NCBI GenBank assembly: GCA_035307765.1
Contig: DATGHU010000026.1
Location: forward strand, 161,418 to 225,417
Source of the DNA: a bacterium
GTDB taxonomy: Bacteria > Sysuimicrobiota > Sysuimicrobiia > Sysuimicrobiales > Segetimicrobiaceae
Length of the DNA stretch: 64,000 nt
Reading direction: 5' to 3'
The number at the start of each line of letters is the position of its first letter. Within the stretch, counting starts at the first letter, position 1. The notes beneath the pieces are model-generated. The model had not been told where the DNA came from. It made no database searches and worked only from the letters and a program-made list of their open reading frames with translations. A program made the position numbers and the translations under genes. Below, one piece after another: positions 52,466 to 61,036 of this stretch.

Positions 52466-53650
52466 TCACCCCTCCCCACCCGCGGGCGTACCCGGCGAGG
52501 GGGCGGTCCTCGACCCGAACCGGCCGAGCGCAAACATCCGGGTCGCCTGGGGCGTGGCCCCGCTCATCGCCAGGTCGGCCAGGACGTCGCCGACGACGCA
52601 CGCAAACTTGAAGCCGTGCCCGGAGAAGCCGCAGGCCAGCACGACGTTGGGGTGGGCGGGGTGGCGGTCGATGATGAAGTGCTGGTCCGGCGTGTTCGTG
52701 TACATGCAGGTCGCCACGGCCCGCAGCGTCCCCGGGGCGTCCGGCATCAGCGTCGCCAGGTGCGCCCGGATCTGCGCGACCTCCGCCTCGCTCACCTCCC
52801 GCCGGATCGTCTGCGGGGTGGTGCGCTCCCCGTGCGCGTGGTGAAAGGCGGACTTGATCCCCTGCCCCTCGATGTACGGGAACCCCCCCGCCGACACCCC
52901 GTCGTCCTCCCACAGGCAGATCGGCACCCGCATGAACTCCTCGATGTGCGCCCGCGGCTCGAACCAGCAGAGCGCCACCCGCTCCACCTCGAGCGGCAGG
53001 GCCAGATCCGGCACCACCCGGTCCGTCCACGGCCCGGCGGCCAGCACCAGCCGGCCCGCCCCGTACGTGTCGCCCGACGTCCGGACGCGCACCTCCCCAG
53101 ACGCAGCACTCCACTCCTCCACCGCTTCGTGGAAGCGCAGGTCGGCGCCGCGGCGCCGCGCGGCGTCCAGGTGCGCCGTCACGCACCGCTCGGGGTTGAG
53201 CAGCCCGGCCTGGGATTCGTAGAGCGCCACGTGCCCCGACCTGAGTCTGACCACGGGGTAGCGCTCGCGCACCTCATCCGGGGTGAGCGTCTCCACCGGG
53301 ATGCCGTGCGTGCGCGCGCTGAGCGCCGCCCCGGCAACGGAAGGGACGTCGGGGGGACCGATGTGGAGCGCGCCGGTGATGGTGAGCAGGGAAGTCCCTG
53401 ACTCTCCCTCCAGCGCCCGCCAGAGATCGTAGGCCTTGAGCACCAGCGGCACGTAGTCGGGCCCTTCCCAGTACGCCTGCCGGATGACGCGCGTCCCGCC
53501 GTGCGAGGACCCCCGATCGTGCGCGGGACCGAACTGCTCGAGGCCCAGCACGCGCGCTCCCCGGCGGGCCAGATGGTAGGCCGCGGCGCTCCCCATGCCG
53601 CCGAGCCCCACCACGATCGCGTCGTACTCACCCGTGCCCATCGTCTCCAT
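52466..53650 (-). CDS. solA: monomeric sarcosine oxidase / N-methyl amino acid oxidase
   Basis: Start at 53650 (GAGGGGGG directly upstream; a second ATG at 53641 is also possible). The 394-residue protein binds FAD through AIVVGLGGMGSAAAYHLARR and carries the family motif RGSSHGGTRVIRQAY. ATCMYTNTPDQHFIIDRHPA contains the Cys that covalently links FAD, and CGFSGHGFKFACVVGDVLAD is the closing signature. It oxidatively demethylates sarcosine or similar secondary amines to the amino acid, formaldehyde and H2O2. It lies directly between the hydantoinase and deaminase genes, in line with a creatinine/methylhydantoin pathway ending at sarcosine. Confidence 0.85.
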   Translation of the reverse strand: METMGTGEYDAIVVGLGGMGSAAAYHLARRGARVLGLEQFGPAHDRGSSHGGTRVIRQAYWEGPDYVPLVLKAYDLWRALEGESGTSLLTITGALHIGPPDVPSVAGAALSARTHGIPVETLTPDEVRERYPVVRLRSGHVALYESQAGLLNPERCVTAHLDAARRRGADLRFHEAVEEWSAASGEVRVRTSGDTYGAGRLVLAAGPWTDRVVPDLALPLEVERVALCWFEPRAHIEEFMRVPICLWEDDGVSAGGFPYIEGQGIKSAFHHAHGERTTPQTIRREVSEAEVAQIRAHLATLMPDAPGTLRAVATCMYTNTPDQHFIIDRHPAHPNVVLACGFSGHGFKFACVVGDVLADLAMSGATPQATRMFALGRFGSRTAPSPGTPAGGEG

Positions 53651-53697
53651 CCCCCCTCTGCCCGTCGAAGGGCCGCGCCCTGGCCGGCCCCGGCCCA

Positions 53698-55740
53698 TCA
53701 GTCCAGCTGCATCGTCAGGTTCCCGTCGTGCTCGAGCCGGATCCGGGCGGCCGGCCCGGCGACCACCGTCGTGTCCGCCTCCTCCACGAGCGCCGGTCCC
53801 ACGATCGTCTCATCGGGCGTGAGGCGGCCGCGGTCGTACACGGGGGTAGGCAGGAACGCCTTGGCCTCGGGAAAGTAGACTTGCCGCGTCTCCACGAGCG
53901 CGGACCCGCCGCTCCCCGCAGGCGCCTCGAACCGGACGCTCCCCACCGAGGGTGGGGCGACCGCGCGCAGGCGCCAGGAGACCACTTCGACCGGCGCCGC
54001 CTCCACGACGCGGTCGAACCGCCGGCGGTACTCGGCCTCGAACGCGGCCAGCAGCGCCGCCGCATCTCCCCGCGCCACCGCCCCGGCCGGCAGCGGGACC
54101 GTCACCTCGTACCCCTGCCCCACGTACCGCATGTCCGCGGAGAGCTCGAGCCGGATCTCGTCCGGATCGGCTCCGGCGTCTCCCAGCAGCCGGCGCGCGC
54201 CCGCCTCGAGCTCCGCGAGGGCCGCGGCCACGTGATTCCAGTCGAGCCCGGCAATGGGGGACACCAGGCTCCGCGTGTACTCGATGCTGCGCGGGGCCAC
54301 CAGCATGCCGACGGCCGACGCCACGCCGGCGGCGTGCGGGAAGCTCACCTCGCGGACGTGCAGCAGGCGCGCCAGGCCGTAGGCGTGGACCGGGCCGGCC
54401 CCCCCGAAGGCGACCAGGCGGTAGCGGCGCGGGTCGCGCCCCCCCTCGGCGATGTGGATGCGGGCGGCGGTCGCCATGTTGTTGTTCACCACCTCGTGGA
54501 TGCCTGCCGCGGCCGCCGTGACGTCGAAGCCGAGCGACGCCCCCAGCGCTCCGAGCGCCGCCTCCGCCCGCCCGGCATCGAGCGCCATGCGGCCGCCGAG
54601 AAAGCGCTCCGGGTGGAGGTACCCGAGGTGGAGGTCGGCGTCGGTCACGGTCGGCTCCCCGCCGCCCAGGCCGTAGCACGCCGGCCCGGGAAATGCGCCG
54701 GCGCTCTCCGGGCCGACCTTCAGGAGCCCCAGGCCGTCGAGCCGGGCCACGCTGCCGCCCCCCGCGCCGATCTCGATCAGCTGCACCGCCGGCACGCGCA
54801 GCGGCAGCCCGCTCCCCTTCTTGAAGCGGTGCACCCGCGCCACTTCCATGGCGTGGGTGCGCTCCGGGACCCCCGCGTGGATCAGGCTGATCTTGGCCGT
54901 GGTCCCCCCCATGTCGAAGGCGATCACTTCCGGCCAGCCGGCCTCCCCCGACAGGTGGGCCGCGGCCATCGTCCCCGCGGCGGGGCCCGACTCCACCACC
55001 GTGATCGGCCGCGCCGCCGCCTCCCGCGCCGTGGTCATGCCGCCGTCCGAGAGCACGACGAACAGCGGGGCGCGCACGACCTCGCCGAGCCGGAGGAGGT
55101 AGCGGGCGGCCAGCGGCTGCACGTAGGCGTTGGCCACGGCGGTGGAGGTGCGCTCGTACTCGCGGATCTCCGGCGCGATGTCGCACGCGGCGCACACCGC
55201 GATCGAGCCGTCGCCGTCCGAGAGCAGGCGCGCCGCCCGCCGCTCGTGCTCGGGATTGCGGTAGGCGTTGAAGAACGCCACGGCGATCGCCTCCACCCCT
55301 GCCGCGGCGAGAGCGCGGCCCGCCGCGCGCACGCCGGCCTCGTCGAGCGCCAGCACCTCCTCCCCGCCCGCGCCGATGCGCTCGCGCACCGCCAGCCGGA
55401 GGGACCGCGGGGCGAGCGGCGCGGGGCGCTCCAGGAAGAGATCGAAGGTGTCGTAGCGCAGCTCGCTCCCGATCTCGAGCGTATCCCGGAATCCTTCGGT
55501 CGTCACCAGGCCGACCCGGGCGCCGCGCCGCTCGATCAGCGCGTTGCTGATCAGGGTCGTCCCGTGGATCACCCCGTCCGTCGGTCCCCCCAGGGCCTCC
55601 AGCCCCGCCGCGATCGCGCGCGTCGGGTCATCAGGGGTCGTGAGCAGCTTGTGCACCAACACGGTCCCCGTGCGGCCGTTCCAGAGCGCCAGGTCGGTGA
55701 ACGTTCCGCCGACGTCGACCCCCACGAGGCGAACCGTCAC
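53698..55740 (-). CDS. hyuA: hydantoinase/oxoprolinase subunit A
   Basis: The true start is GTG 55740, which overlaps the hyuB stop (GTGA); the frame upstream of it is a shadow of hyuB. The 680-residue protein has the ASKHA-type ATP site: GVDVGGTFTDLALWNGRTG, HGTTLISNALIERRGARVGL, VIAFDMGGTTAKISL and QLIEIGAGGGSVARLDG. It forms a complex with HyuB for ATP-dependent opening of hydantoin or 5-oxoproline rings. N-methylhydantoin amidohydrolase, 5-oxoprolinase and acetophenone carboxylase are the main alternatives and cannot be told apart by eye. Confidence 0.85.
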   Translation of the reverse strand: MTVRLVGVDVGGTFTDLALWNGRTGTVLVHKLLTTPDDPTRAIAAGLEALGGPTDGVIHGTTLISNALIERRGARVGLVTTEGFRDTLEIGSELRYDTFDLFLERPAPLAPRSLRLAVRERIGAGGEEVLALDEAGVRAAGRALAAAGVEAIAVAFFNAYRNPEHERRAARLLSDGDGSIAVCAACDIAPEIREYERTSTAVANAYVQPLAARYLLRLGEVVRAPLFVVLSDGGMTTAREAAARPITVVESGPAAGTMAAAHLSGEAGWPEVIAFDMGGTTAKISLIHAGVPERTHAMEVARVHRFKKGSGLPLRVPAVQLIEIGAGGGSVARLDGLGLLKVGPESAGAFPGPACYGLGGGEPTVTDADLHLGYLHPERFLGGRMALDAGRAEAALGALGASLGFDVTAAAAGIHEVVNNNMATAARIHIAEGGRDPRRYRLVAFGGAGPVHAYGLARLLHVREVSFPHAAGVASAVGMLVAPRSIEYTRSLVSPIAGLDWNHVAAALAELEAGARRLLGDAGADPDEIRLELSADMRYVGQGYEVTVPLPAGAVARGDAAALLAAFEAEYRRRFDRVVEAAPVEVVSWRLRAVAPPSVGSVRFEAPAGSGGSALVETRQVYFPEAKAFLPTPVYDRGRLTPDETIVGPALVEEADTTVVAGPAARIRLEHDGNLTMQLD

Positions 55741-57422
55741 AGGCCGTACGCCTCTCTCGCCGCAGCCTCGGAGATCACACCGGCGTCCAGATCGGCCCGC
55801 ACCGCGTCCCGGGCGCGGCCGCGGGGGTCGCCGTACCCGCCGCCTCCGGGGTAGCGCACCTGCACCCGGCCGCCCGGGGCCAGCCGGCTTCTGCCCTTTC
55901 GAGGGAAGCCGTCCTCTCGCCCGTCGACCGCGATCCCGGCCCGCCCGCCCGGGAGGCCGCCGAGGAGCCCGCGCGGCGGGTGGTCCACCCGGTCGACGAA
56001 CAGCGAGAGGGTCGCGGGGGCGGAAGCGAGCAGCTCGAGTTCCATCTCCTGCCCCAGCCCGCCCCGGAACCGTCCCGGACCCCCCGAGTCGGTGGCGAAC
56101 TCTTTTCGCCAGATCCGGAGCGGCGCGGTCGCCTCGATGATCTCCATCGAGCCGCAGACGACGTTCGAGGGGAAGCAGGTGCACGCCAGCCCGTCGGATC
56201 GGGGGCGGGCTCCCATGCCGCCGTTCAGGAACAGGATCGACGTGAACGGGCGGCGGTCGGGCCACGCGCCGGAGACGACGACGCGCAGGGTCGGCGCGCT
56301 GCCCGAGTCCGCGATCACCCGGTCGGGGATCACCGGGGCCAGCGCGTCGTAGACGAGCGCGGCCAGGCAATGGCCGACCAGCTGCCGGGCGTGAACCGGC
56401 GCCGGGCGGCGCGGGTTCAGGATCGACCCCTCCGGAGCCGTGACGCGGATGGGACGGTACGATCCCTCGTTCCGCGGGGTGAACGGGTCGAGCGCGCACT
56501 TGAGCGGGTAGCAGGTGTACGCCTCGGTGTAGTTCAGCACGGTGTTGAGGCTCTGGCGGACCTGCGGGGAGGTGCCGGCGTAGTCGACGTCGATCTCGTC
56601 CCCGCGCACCCGCACCTCCGCCTCCAGGTGCACCGGCTCCTCGCCGGTCCCGTCCGTGTCGAGCCGGCTCCGGTAGGTCCCGTCGGGGATCGCGGCGATC
56701 GCCCGCCGCATCGCGGCTTCGGCGCGGCCGCAGACCTCCTGCGAGACGCCGTCCAGACCGCCGAGGGCGGTCTCCTCGACCAATTCGAGCAGGCGCTGGG
56801 CCGCGGTCTCCCCCGCGGCGACCTGCGCCATCAGGTCTCCGGTGACCTGATCGGGCATGCGGACGTTGGCGCGGAGCAGGCGGAGCAGATCGTCGTTGGG
56901 CCGCCCCTCGCGGTAGAGGAGCATCGGCGGCACGAGCACGCCCTCCTCGTAGACCTCGCGGGTGTCCGCCGACCACAACGTCCCCCCCATGTCGACCATG
57001 TGGGCGATGCTCCCCACCCAGGCCAGCACGCCGCCGTCCCCAAAGACCGGCGCCAGGATCGTGACGTCGGGGAGGTGCCCGGAGGCCAGCCAGGGATCGT
57101 TGGTGATGCCGACGTCGCCCGGCCGCCAGTCCGCCGCAGGGCGGATCCGGAGGAAGTGGGCGAGGGTGCGGGAGATCACGGCGTTGAACGACGGGATGCC
57201 CAGCGTATTCTCGGCCACGGCGTTTCCAGCCGCGTCGAAGATGACGCAGGAGAAGTCGTTCGACTCGCGCACGATCGGCGAGAACGACGTGCGCACCAGC
57301 GTCGTCGCCGCCTCGTCGGCGATCGCGATCAGGCGCCGCCAGACGATCTCCAGGCCGATCGGGTCGAGAGCCGCCGGCGCGCCCCCCGACCGCGGGGTTT
57401 CGGACCGCGAATGGTCCGTCAT
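55737..57422 (-). CDS. hyuB: hydantoinase/oxoprolinase subunit B
   Basis: From ATG 57422 (GGGAG seven bases upstream) the protein has 561 residues, normal for HyuB. Conserved blocks include DPIGLEIVWRRLIAIADEAA, TSFSPIVRESNDFSCVIFD, DVGITNDPWLASGHLPDVTI, LNYTEAYTCYPLKCAL and GGLGQEMEL. The near C-terminal GGGGYGDP is typical. Subunit B carries the amide-hydrolysing part, and HyuA supplies ATP hydrolysis. Both are cytoplasmic. The GTGA overlap with hyuA indicates co-translation in equal amounts. Confidence 0.85.
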   Translation of the reverse strand: MTDHSRSETPRSGGAPAALDPIGLEIVWRRLIAIADEAATTLVRTSFSPIVRESNDFSCVIFDAAGNAVAENTLGIPSFNAVISRTLAHFLRIRPAADWRPGDVGITNDPWLASGHLPDVTILAPVFGDGGVLAWVGSIAHMVDMGGTLWSADTREVYEEGVLVPPMLLYREGRPNDDLLRLLRANVRMPDQVTGDLMAQVAAGETAAQRLLELVEETALGGLDGVSQEVCGRAEAAMRRAIAAIPDGTYRSRLDTDGTGEEPVHLEAEVRVRGDEIDVDYAGTSPQVRQSLNTVLNYTEAYTCYPLKCALDPFTPRNEGSYRPIRVTAPEGSILNPRRPAPVHARQLVGHCLAALVYDALAPVIPDRVIADSGSAPTLRVVVSGAWPDRRPFTSILFLNGGMGARPRSDGLACTCFPSNVVCGSMEIIEATAPLRIWRKEFATDSGGPGRFRGGLGQEMELELLASAPATLSLFVDRVDHPPRGLLGGLPGGRAGIAVDGREDGFPRKGRSRLAPGGRVQVRYPGGGGYGDPRGRARDAVRADLDAGVISEAAAREAYGL

Positions 57423-57466
57423 CGGCCGCTCCCGCGCCCCAGGCTCGGTCCCCGCACCGCCACGCG

Positions 57467-58036
57467 CTACGTCCTCCCGGCGAGGAGCGGGGTGAAGTTC
57501 AGCGCATCGACCAGGTGGATCACGACCCCTTCCGGGGACCGCGGGAAGTGCTCCCCCTCGGTCGAGTGATAGGCGATGATCTCCAGCACCCGCGGGGGGA
57601 TCTCCCACCGGCTGGCGACCGCGAACCCGCCGAACGGATGGCGGTACGAGCGGGCGGCCTGGCTCCACCCCCACGTCCCGCCCTGCTCGGCAAACTCGAT
57701 CGGCTTGCCGACGTCGTGCAGGAGCGCGCCGCAGACCAGGACGTCGTAGTCCAAGCGCAGCGCTTCACCCGCGTAGAGGCCCTCGTACATCTCGTACGCG
57801 CCGATCGCCATCTGGGTCACCCCGCGAACGTGGTGCGCCAGCCGGAACGGGCGGTCGGTCAGCCGCAGCGAGGCCGGCATCCGGTCCAGATCCTCCGGCT
57901 CCCACCCGCCCGTCCGCAGCGCCTCGAGCCAGCACCCCACCGTCTTGTCCGCGAGCGCGCGCTCGCGGAGCCGCTCGATCTCCGGCAGCCGCGCCACCAA
58001 CCGGCGCGCCAGCGCAGCGTCGATGGACGTCGTCAT
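57467..58036 (-). CDS. HD-domain phosphohydrolase-like protein
   Basis: The 189-residue protein has GGAGGAGG close to the ATG. The HD signature is complete: FRLAHHVRGVTQMA gives the first His, VCGALLHDVGKPIEF the HD pair, YRHPFGGFAVASRW a further His, and VIHLVDALNF the final Asp. HD enzymes are metal-dependent phosphohydrolases or, rarely, hydratases and lyases. It lies between the lyase and hyuB genes, 44 bp from hyuB and 26 bp from the lyase gene. Its substrate and role in the pathway are unknown. Confidence 0.7.
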   Translation of the reverse strand: MTTSIDAALARRLVARLPEIERLRERALADKTVGCWLEALRTGGWEPEDLDRMPASLRLTDRPFRLAHHVRGVTQMAIGAYEMYEGLYAGEALRLDYDVLVCGALLHDVGKPIEFAEQGGTWGWSQAARSYRHPFGGFAVASRWEIPPRVLEIIAYHSTEGEHFPRSPEGVVIHLVDALNFTPLLAGRT

Positions 58037-58061
58037 GCCGCTCCTCCTCCTGCCCGGGCCG

Positions 58062-59432
58062 TCATGCCCCGGTGCCGATCGCGTCGCGGATCGGCCCGGC
58101 GACAGCCTCGGCGCGGGCGATGGCCGCGTCGATCTGGGGCTGGATGGTCCCGAGGTACCGGGTCGGATCCATCAGCGCGGCGATCTCCTCCGGGGCAAGG
58201 GATCGCGTGACCCGCGGGTCACGGCGCAGCGCCTCGGCGAGGTCGATGCCCTCCGCGTAGCAGACAGTGGCACAGTCGTAGAGGACCTCGTGCGCCTCTT
58301 GCTTCCCGAGCCCGCGCCGGGCGAGCTCCATCATGATCGGCTCCGAGAACACCAGGCCCTTCGTCAGCTGGAGGTTGGCCGCCATCCGCGCCTCGTCGAC
58401 GGCCAGCCCGTCCAGCAGCCGGCGACCGAGGTCGAGCATCGTCGACAAGAGCAGACACGACTCCGGAATGACCACCTGCTCGACCGCCACGCGCACCCCG
58501 TCGCGCTCGTCCTCGGCGACGAGCTCCAACTCGGCGGCGACGTTCCGCCGGATGAGGCGGCTCAGCCCCAGCAGCCATTCGCACGTCGTGGGGTTGCGCT
58601 TAAAGGCGAGCGTCGTGCTGCCGACCTGGGTACCCACCTCGAAGTGCTCGTGCAGCTCCCCGATCTCGGTCCGCATCTTGGTCCAGACGTCCTTGGCGAT
58701 CTGCTGAACGGTGTTGGCGACGAGGCCGAGCGCCGTCAGGAACTCCTGGTACCGCGCTCGCGACAGCTGCACGCTGGCATCCGGCACCCCAAGCCCCAGC
58801 CGCTCGCAGACCCGCGCCTGCAGGACCAGCCCCTGACTGCCGAAGCTGGCCTGGCTCCCCACCACCCCTGTGACCTTCCCCACCAAGAGGCGCGGCCGCA
58901 GCTCCAGCAGGCGGCGGAGGTGACCGGTGCAGTCGTCGAGCCACATCGCGAACGTGAACCCGAGCGTGATCGGCAGCGCATGCTGCGAGTGCGTCCGGGC
59001 GACCCTGACCGTGTGCCGGTGGCGGACCGCCAGACGCGCCAGCGTCTCGGAGAGCGCGCGCAGGTCGCGGACGAGCAGCCGCCAGGCATCCTTGAGCTGC
59101 AGGGCCAGCCCGGTGTCGTAGATGTCGGTGGTCGTGCTCCCGAAGTGCACGTAGCCCCGCGCCTCCGCCGAGCAGGCCTCGGCGAGCGCGCGGGTCAGCG
59201 CCACCGTATCGAGCCGGGTGTGCCGGTAGAGCTCGATGATCCGGGCGCGCGGCACGGCTCGAAGTGAGGCCTTCTGCGCGATCTCCTCTGCCGCGGCGGG
59301 CGGAATGATCCCAAGGCCGCCCTGGGCCCACGCCAGGGCGCCCTCGTAGGCCAGCCATGCCTCGAGCCGAGACGCCTCGGAAAAGACCTCCCGCATCTCC
59401 GGTGTTCCGAAGTGGTCCCGGTACAGCTCCAT
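58062..59432 (-). CDS. purB: adenylosuccinate lyase-like superfamily member
   Basis: Start at 59432. The 456-residue protein belongs to the aspartase/fumarase superfamily, PurB-like branch. YVHFGSTTTDIYDTGLALQ and VRVARTHSQHALPITLGFTF (catalytic TH region) are conserved, and the C-terminal ADSL_C-type region is present. The signature loop reads GSTTLAFKRNPTTCEW instead of GSS-x-MP-x-K-x-NP, with Thr at the second Ser position and Leu-Ala for Met-Pro. Close to genes for hydantoin and amine breakdown it may act on another N-succinyl, aspartyl or carboxylated substrate rather than in purine synthesis. The ribosome site is GGGGGAG immediately before the ATG, unusually close. Confidence 0.65.
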   Translation of the reverse strand: MELYRDHFGTPEMREVFSEASRLEAWLAYEGALAWAQGGLGIIPPAAAEEIAQKASLRAVPRARIIELYRHTRLDTVALTRALAEACSAEARGYVHFGSTTTDIYDTGLALQLKDAWRLLVRDLRALSETLARLAVRHRHTVRVARTHSQHALPITLGFTFAMWLDDCTGHLRRLLELRPRLLVGKVTGVVGSQASFGSQGLVLQARVCERLGLGVPDASVQLSRARYQEFLTALGLVANTVQQIAKDVWTKMRTEIGELHEHFEVGTQVGSTTLAFKRNPTTCEWLLGLSRLIRRNVAAELELVAEDERDGVRVAVEQVVIPESCLLLSTMLDLGRRLLDGLAVDEARMAANLQLTKGLVFSEPIMMELARRGLGKQEAHEVLYDCATVCYAEGIDLAEALRRDPRVTRSLAPEEIAALMDPTRYLGTIQPQIDAAIARAEAVAGPIRDAIGTGA

Positions 59433-59890
59433 CTCCCCCGGGTATACGTGCGACGCCGGCCCCTTGCCATCAGCTATCGCTTCCCCGTCACCCCGACCAG
59501 GCTGCTCGCGCGGCCCAGGGGCATCTCCCGTGCCCGACCGTATCCTGCTGCGCCTCCGTCCCGCCTGTTTGGGTGCCATTTGAGTTCCGGTGTCACATTC
59601 TATGCGGTCAGACGGGCCTCCTCGACGAACGTAGCGATGACGGAACGAGCTGCTAGCCAGCCCCAGCGGCGGTGGAGTCTGCGGCAAGAATGGGATCGAG
59701 TCGCTGGAGGCCGGTCCTGAGCATCCGCGTGGAGACTTGGCGAAGATCAGGGCGATGCGGCGAACTTTGGCCGTGACGATGGCGCGGTGCCAACCCGGGA
59801 GGCCCTGGAGAGATCCCCTGGCGCCGCAGCCGGCGAACCATGGGCCGCCATAGACCCCGGGATATCGGTCGCGGCTATGTGGGCAGTTGT
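59433..59890. other. intergenic region, possible decayed coding sequence
   Basis: About 460 bp without a supported gene. Minus-strand translation near 59.68-59.80 kb gives a coding-like patch (WHRAIVTAKVRRIALIFAKS) with no start or stop context and no family I can name. It may be a remnant of a mobile gene. Confidence 0.3.
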
Positions 59891-60298
59891 TTAGGGGACG
59901 ATCACAAACGATCGACGACCGAGCAGCCGATAGATGCGAAAATCCCGGTCGAGGGTGAAGATCTTCGCCAACCTACGCTCCTCCGCCACCGCGACCAGGG
60001 AGGCGTCCGCCAGATCCATTGGCACGTCACGGTACTTCGACATGAGCCGTGCCATCCGATCGACCGTCGAGGCGCCCGTTTCCGCAAGGCGGAGATCCCC
60101 TCGCCGCAGGATGCGCCACAGGGCTTCCTGACCACGCCACCCCAAGCCCTCCCCGACGAGGTCCATGGCCTCCGTGAGGGCGGGCCAGGTTGTCAGCATC
60201 GGCGCGCGCAACAGTGGCAACTGCGCGACACACTTCGCGTGGTCGGGCTCGTCCTGGTCCAGCAGGGCCACGAGAGGGCCGGCGTCGGTCAGCGTCAC
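59891..60298 (-). CDS. vapC: PIN-domain toxin, VapC-type
   Basis: The 135-residue protein has the PIN acidic residues in order: LTDAGPLVALLDQD (first Asp), TWPALTEAMDLV (Glu), VPMDLADASLVAVAEER (Asp) and IFTLDRDFRIYR (late Asp). It is a metal-dependent RNase, most likely the toxin of a VapBC-type module. Its GTG start at 60298 overlaps the antitoxin stop by 4 bases (GTGA). The product looks intact, in contrast to the second PIN gene at 61 kb. Confidence 0.85.
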   Translation of the reverse strand: MTLTDAGPLVALLDQDEPDHAKCVAQLPLLRAPMLTTWPALTEAMDLVGEGLGWRGQEALWRILRRGDLRLAETGASTVDRMARLMSKYRDVPMDLADASLVAVAEERRLAKIFTLDRDFRIYRLLGRRSFVIVP

Positions 60299-60546
60299 GC
60301 GGACCGCCCGTGCTTACGGCGGAGAACTCGCCGAAATGCCTCACCGCTCCTGCGAGCACGGCCGCCACCGCCCCGCCCGAGTCCAATCACGTCAGCCAAC
60401 CTAGGGGCCAACGTGGCCCCCAAGACCTGTTCACAGTACCGGCCGATCGCCCGCCGAATACTTTCAGACGTAGACGTCCCTTCCGTCTGCGCGGCGCGTT
60501 TCAACCGCCCTTCCAGCCCGGGATCCAAGCGGAAACTCTTCGCCAT
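60295..60546 (-). CDS. ribbon-helix-helix antitoxin (VapB/CopG-like)
   Basis: From ATG 60546 the product has 83 residues. MAKSFRLDPGLEGRLKRAAQ, TEGTSTSESIRRAIGRYCEQ is a ribbon-helix-helix DNA-binding domain (beta strand, helix, T-S-S-E turn, helix). The basic Gly/Arg-rich tail would contact the toxin. It would repress its own operon with VapC. The start has no strong ribosome site. Upstream is an AT-rich patch containing CATAATACATAC, the probable promoter. Confidence 0.75.
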   Translation of the reverse strand: MAKSFRLDPGLEGRLKRAAQTEGTSTSESIRRAIGRYCEQVLGATLAPRLADVIGLGRGGGGRARRSGEAFRRVLRRKHGRSA

Positions 60547-60814
60547 CACACGGTCCGTATGTATTATGTCCTGCTTGAATTGTATTACATTCGTCAGGCA
60601 AACGCAAGGGTGCCGAAGTCCGGAGCAAACGAGAGTGGACCCGCGCAGTGCACCAAGCAGGTCCACTCCGTCAACTTACGAACGGGGTTGCACCCTCCAA
60701 ACAGAACCCCACAGAAATTCAAGATGTCCCGATCACCCACAGACCCGCTCGGAAAAACCCTGGCGCCATTTCGAGGGTTTGACAGAATACTATGAGTCTG
60801 TCATTAATGGCAAC
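60547..60814. promoter_or_regulatory. divergent intergenic region of two toxin-antitoxin loci
   Basis: About 270 bp, AT-richer than the flanks near 60.55-60.60 kb (TATGTATTATGTCC, TGTATTACATTC). It probably holds promoters for both antitoxin genes and their autoregulatory operators. I cannot define hexamers. Confidence 0.4.
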
Positions 60815-61036
60815 ATGGCCAGAAAGAAGACCACGATCGACATTGAGGACACCCTGCTCAGGGCCATGAAGGTGCTGGCCGCGCGCACGGGCAAGAAGGT
60901 GTACGAGGTCGTTGAGGATGCTCTCCGCGGATACTTGGGGGTCGGAGCACTGGAGAAGATCTGGAACCGGAGTCAGCTGACAGGCAAGGAAGCTCTCGAA
61001 ATCGCCTATCAGGAACTCCACGCTTCGAGAAAGTAG
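60815..61036 (+). CDS. VapB-type ribbon-helix-helix antitoxin
   Basis: A 73-residue protein. MARKKTTIDIEDTLLRAMKV followed by LAARTGKKVYEVVEDALRGY is a ribbon-helix-helix domain of the VapB type. The C-terminal EKIWNRSQLTGKEALEIAYQ would bind a toxin. Its stop is immediately followed by the GTG of a PIN-type reading frame at 61037, but that toxin frame is broken. The antitoxin therefore may be an orphan, or neutralise related toxins. Confidence 0.75.
   Translation: MARKKTTIDIEDTLLRAMKVLAARTGKKVYEVVEDALRGYLGVGALEKIWNRSQLTGKEALEIAYQELHASRK

Noticed and set aside
55741-56976. N-terminal extension of hyuA giving a 1092-residue protein
   Set aside because: The extension is the antisense-like wrong frame of hyuB (Arg/Gly/Ala repeats); the conserved HyuA start is GTG 55740, with a GTGA overlap.
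59653-59841. Possible transposase remnant
   Set aside because: Only a short coding-like patch is present, with no terminal repeats and no recognisable catalytic motif.
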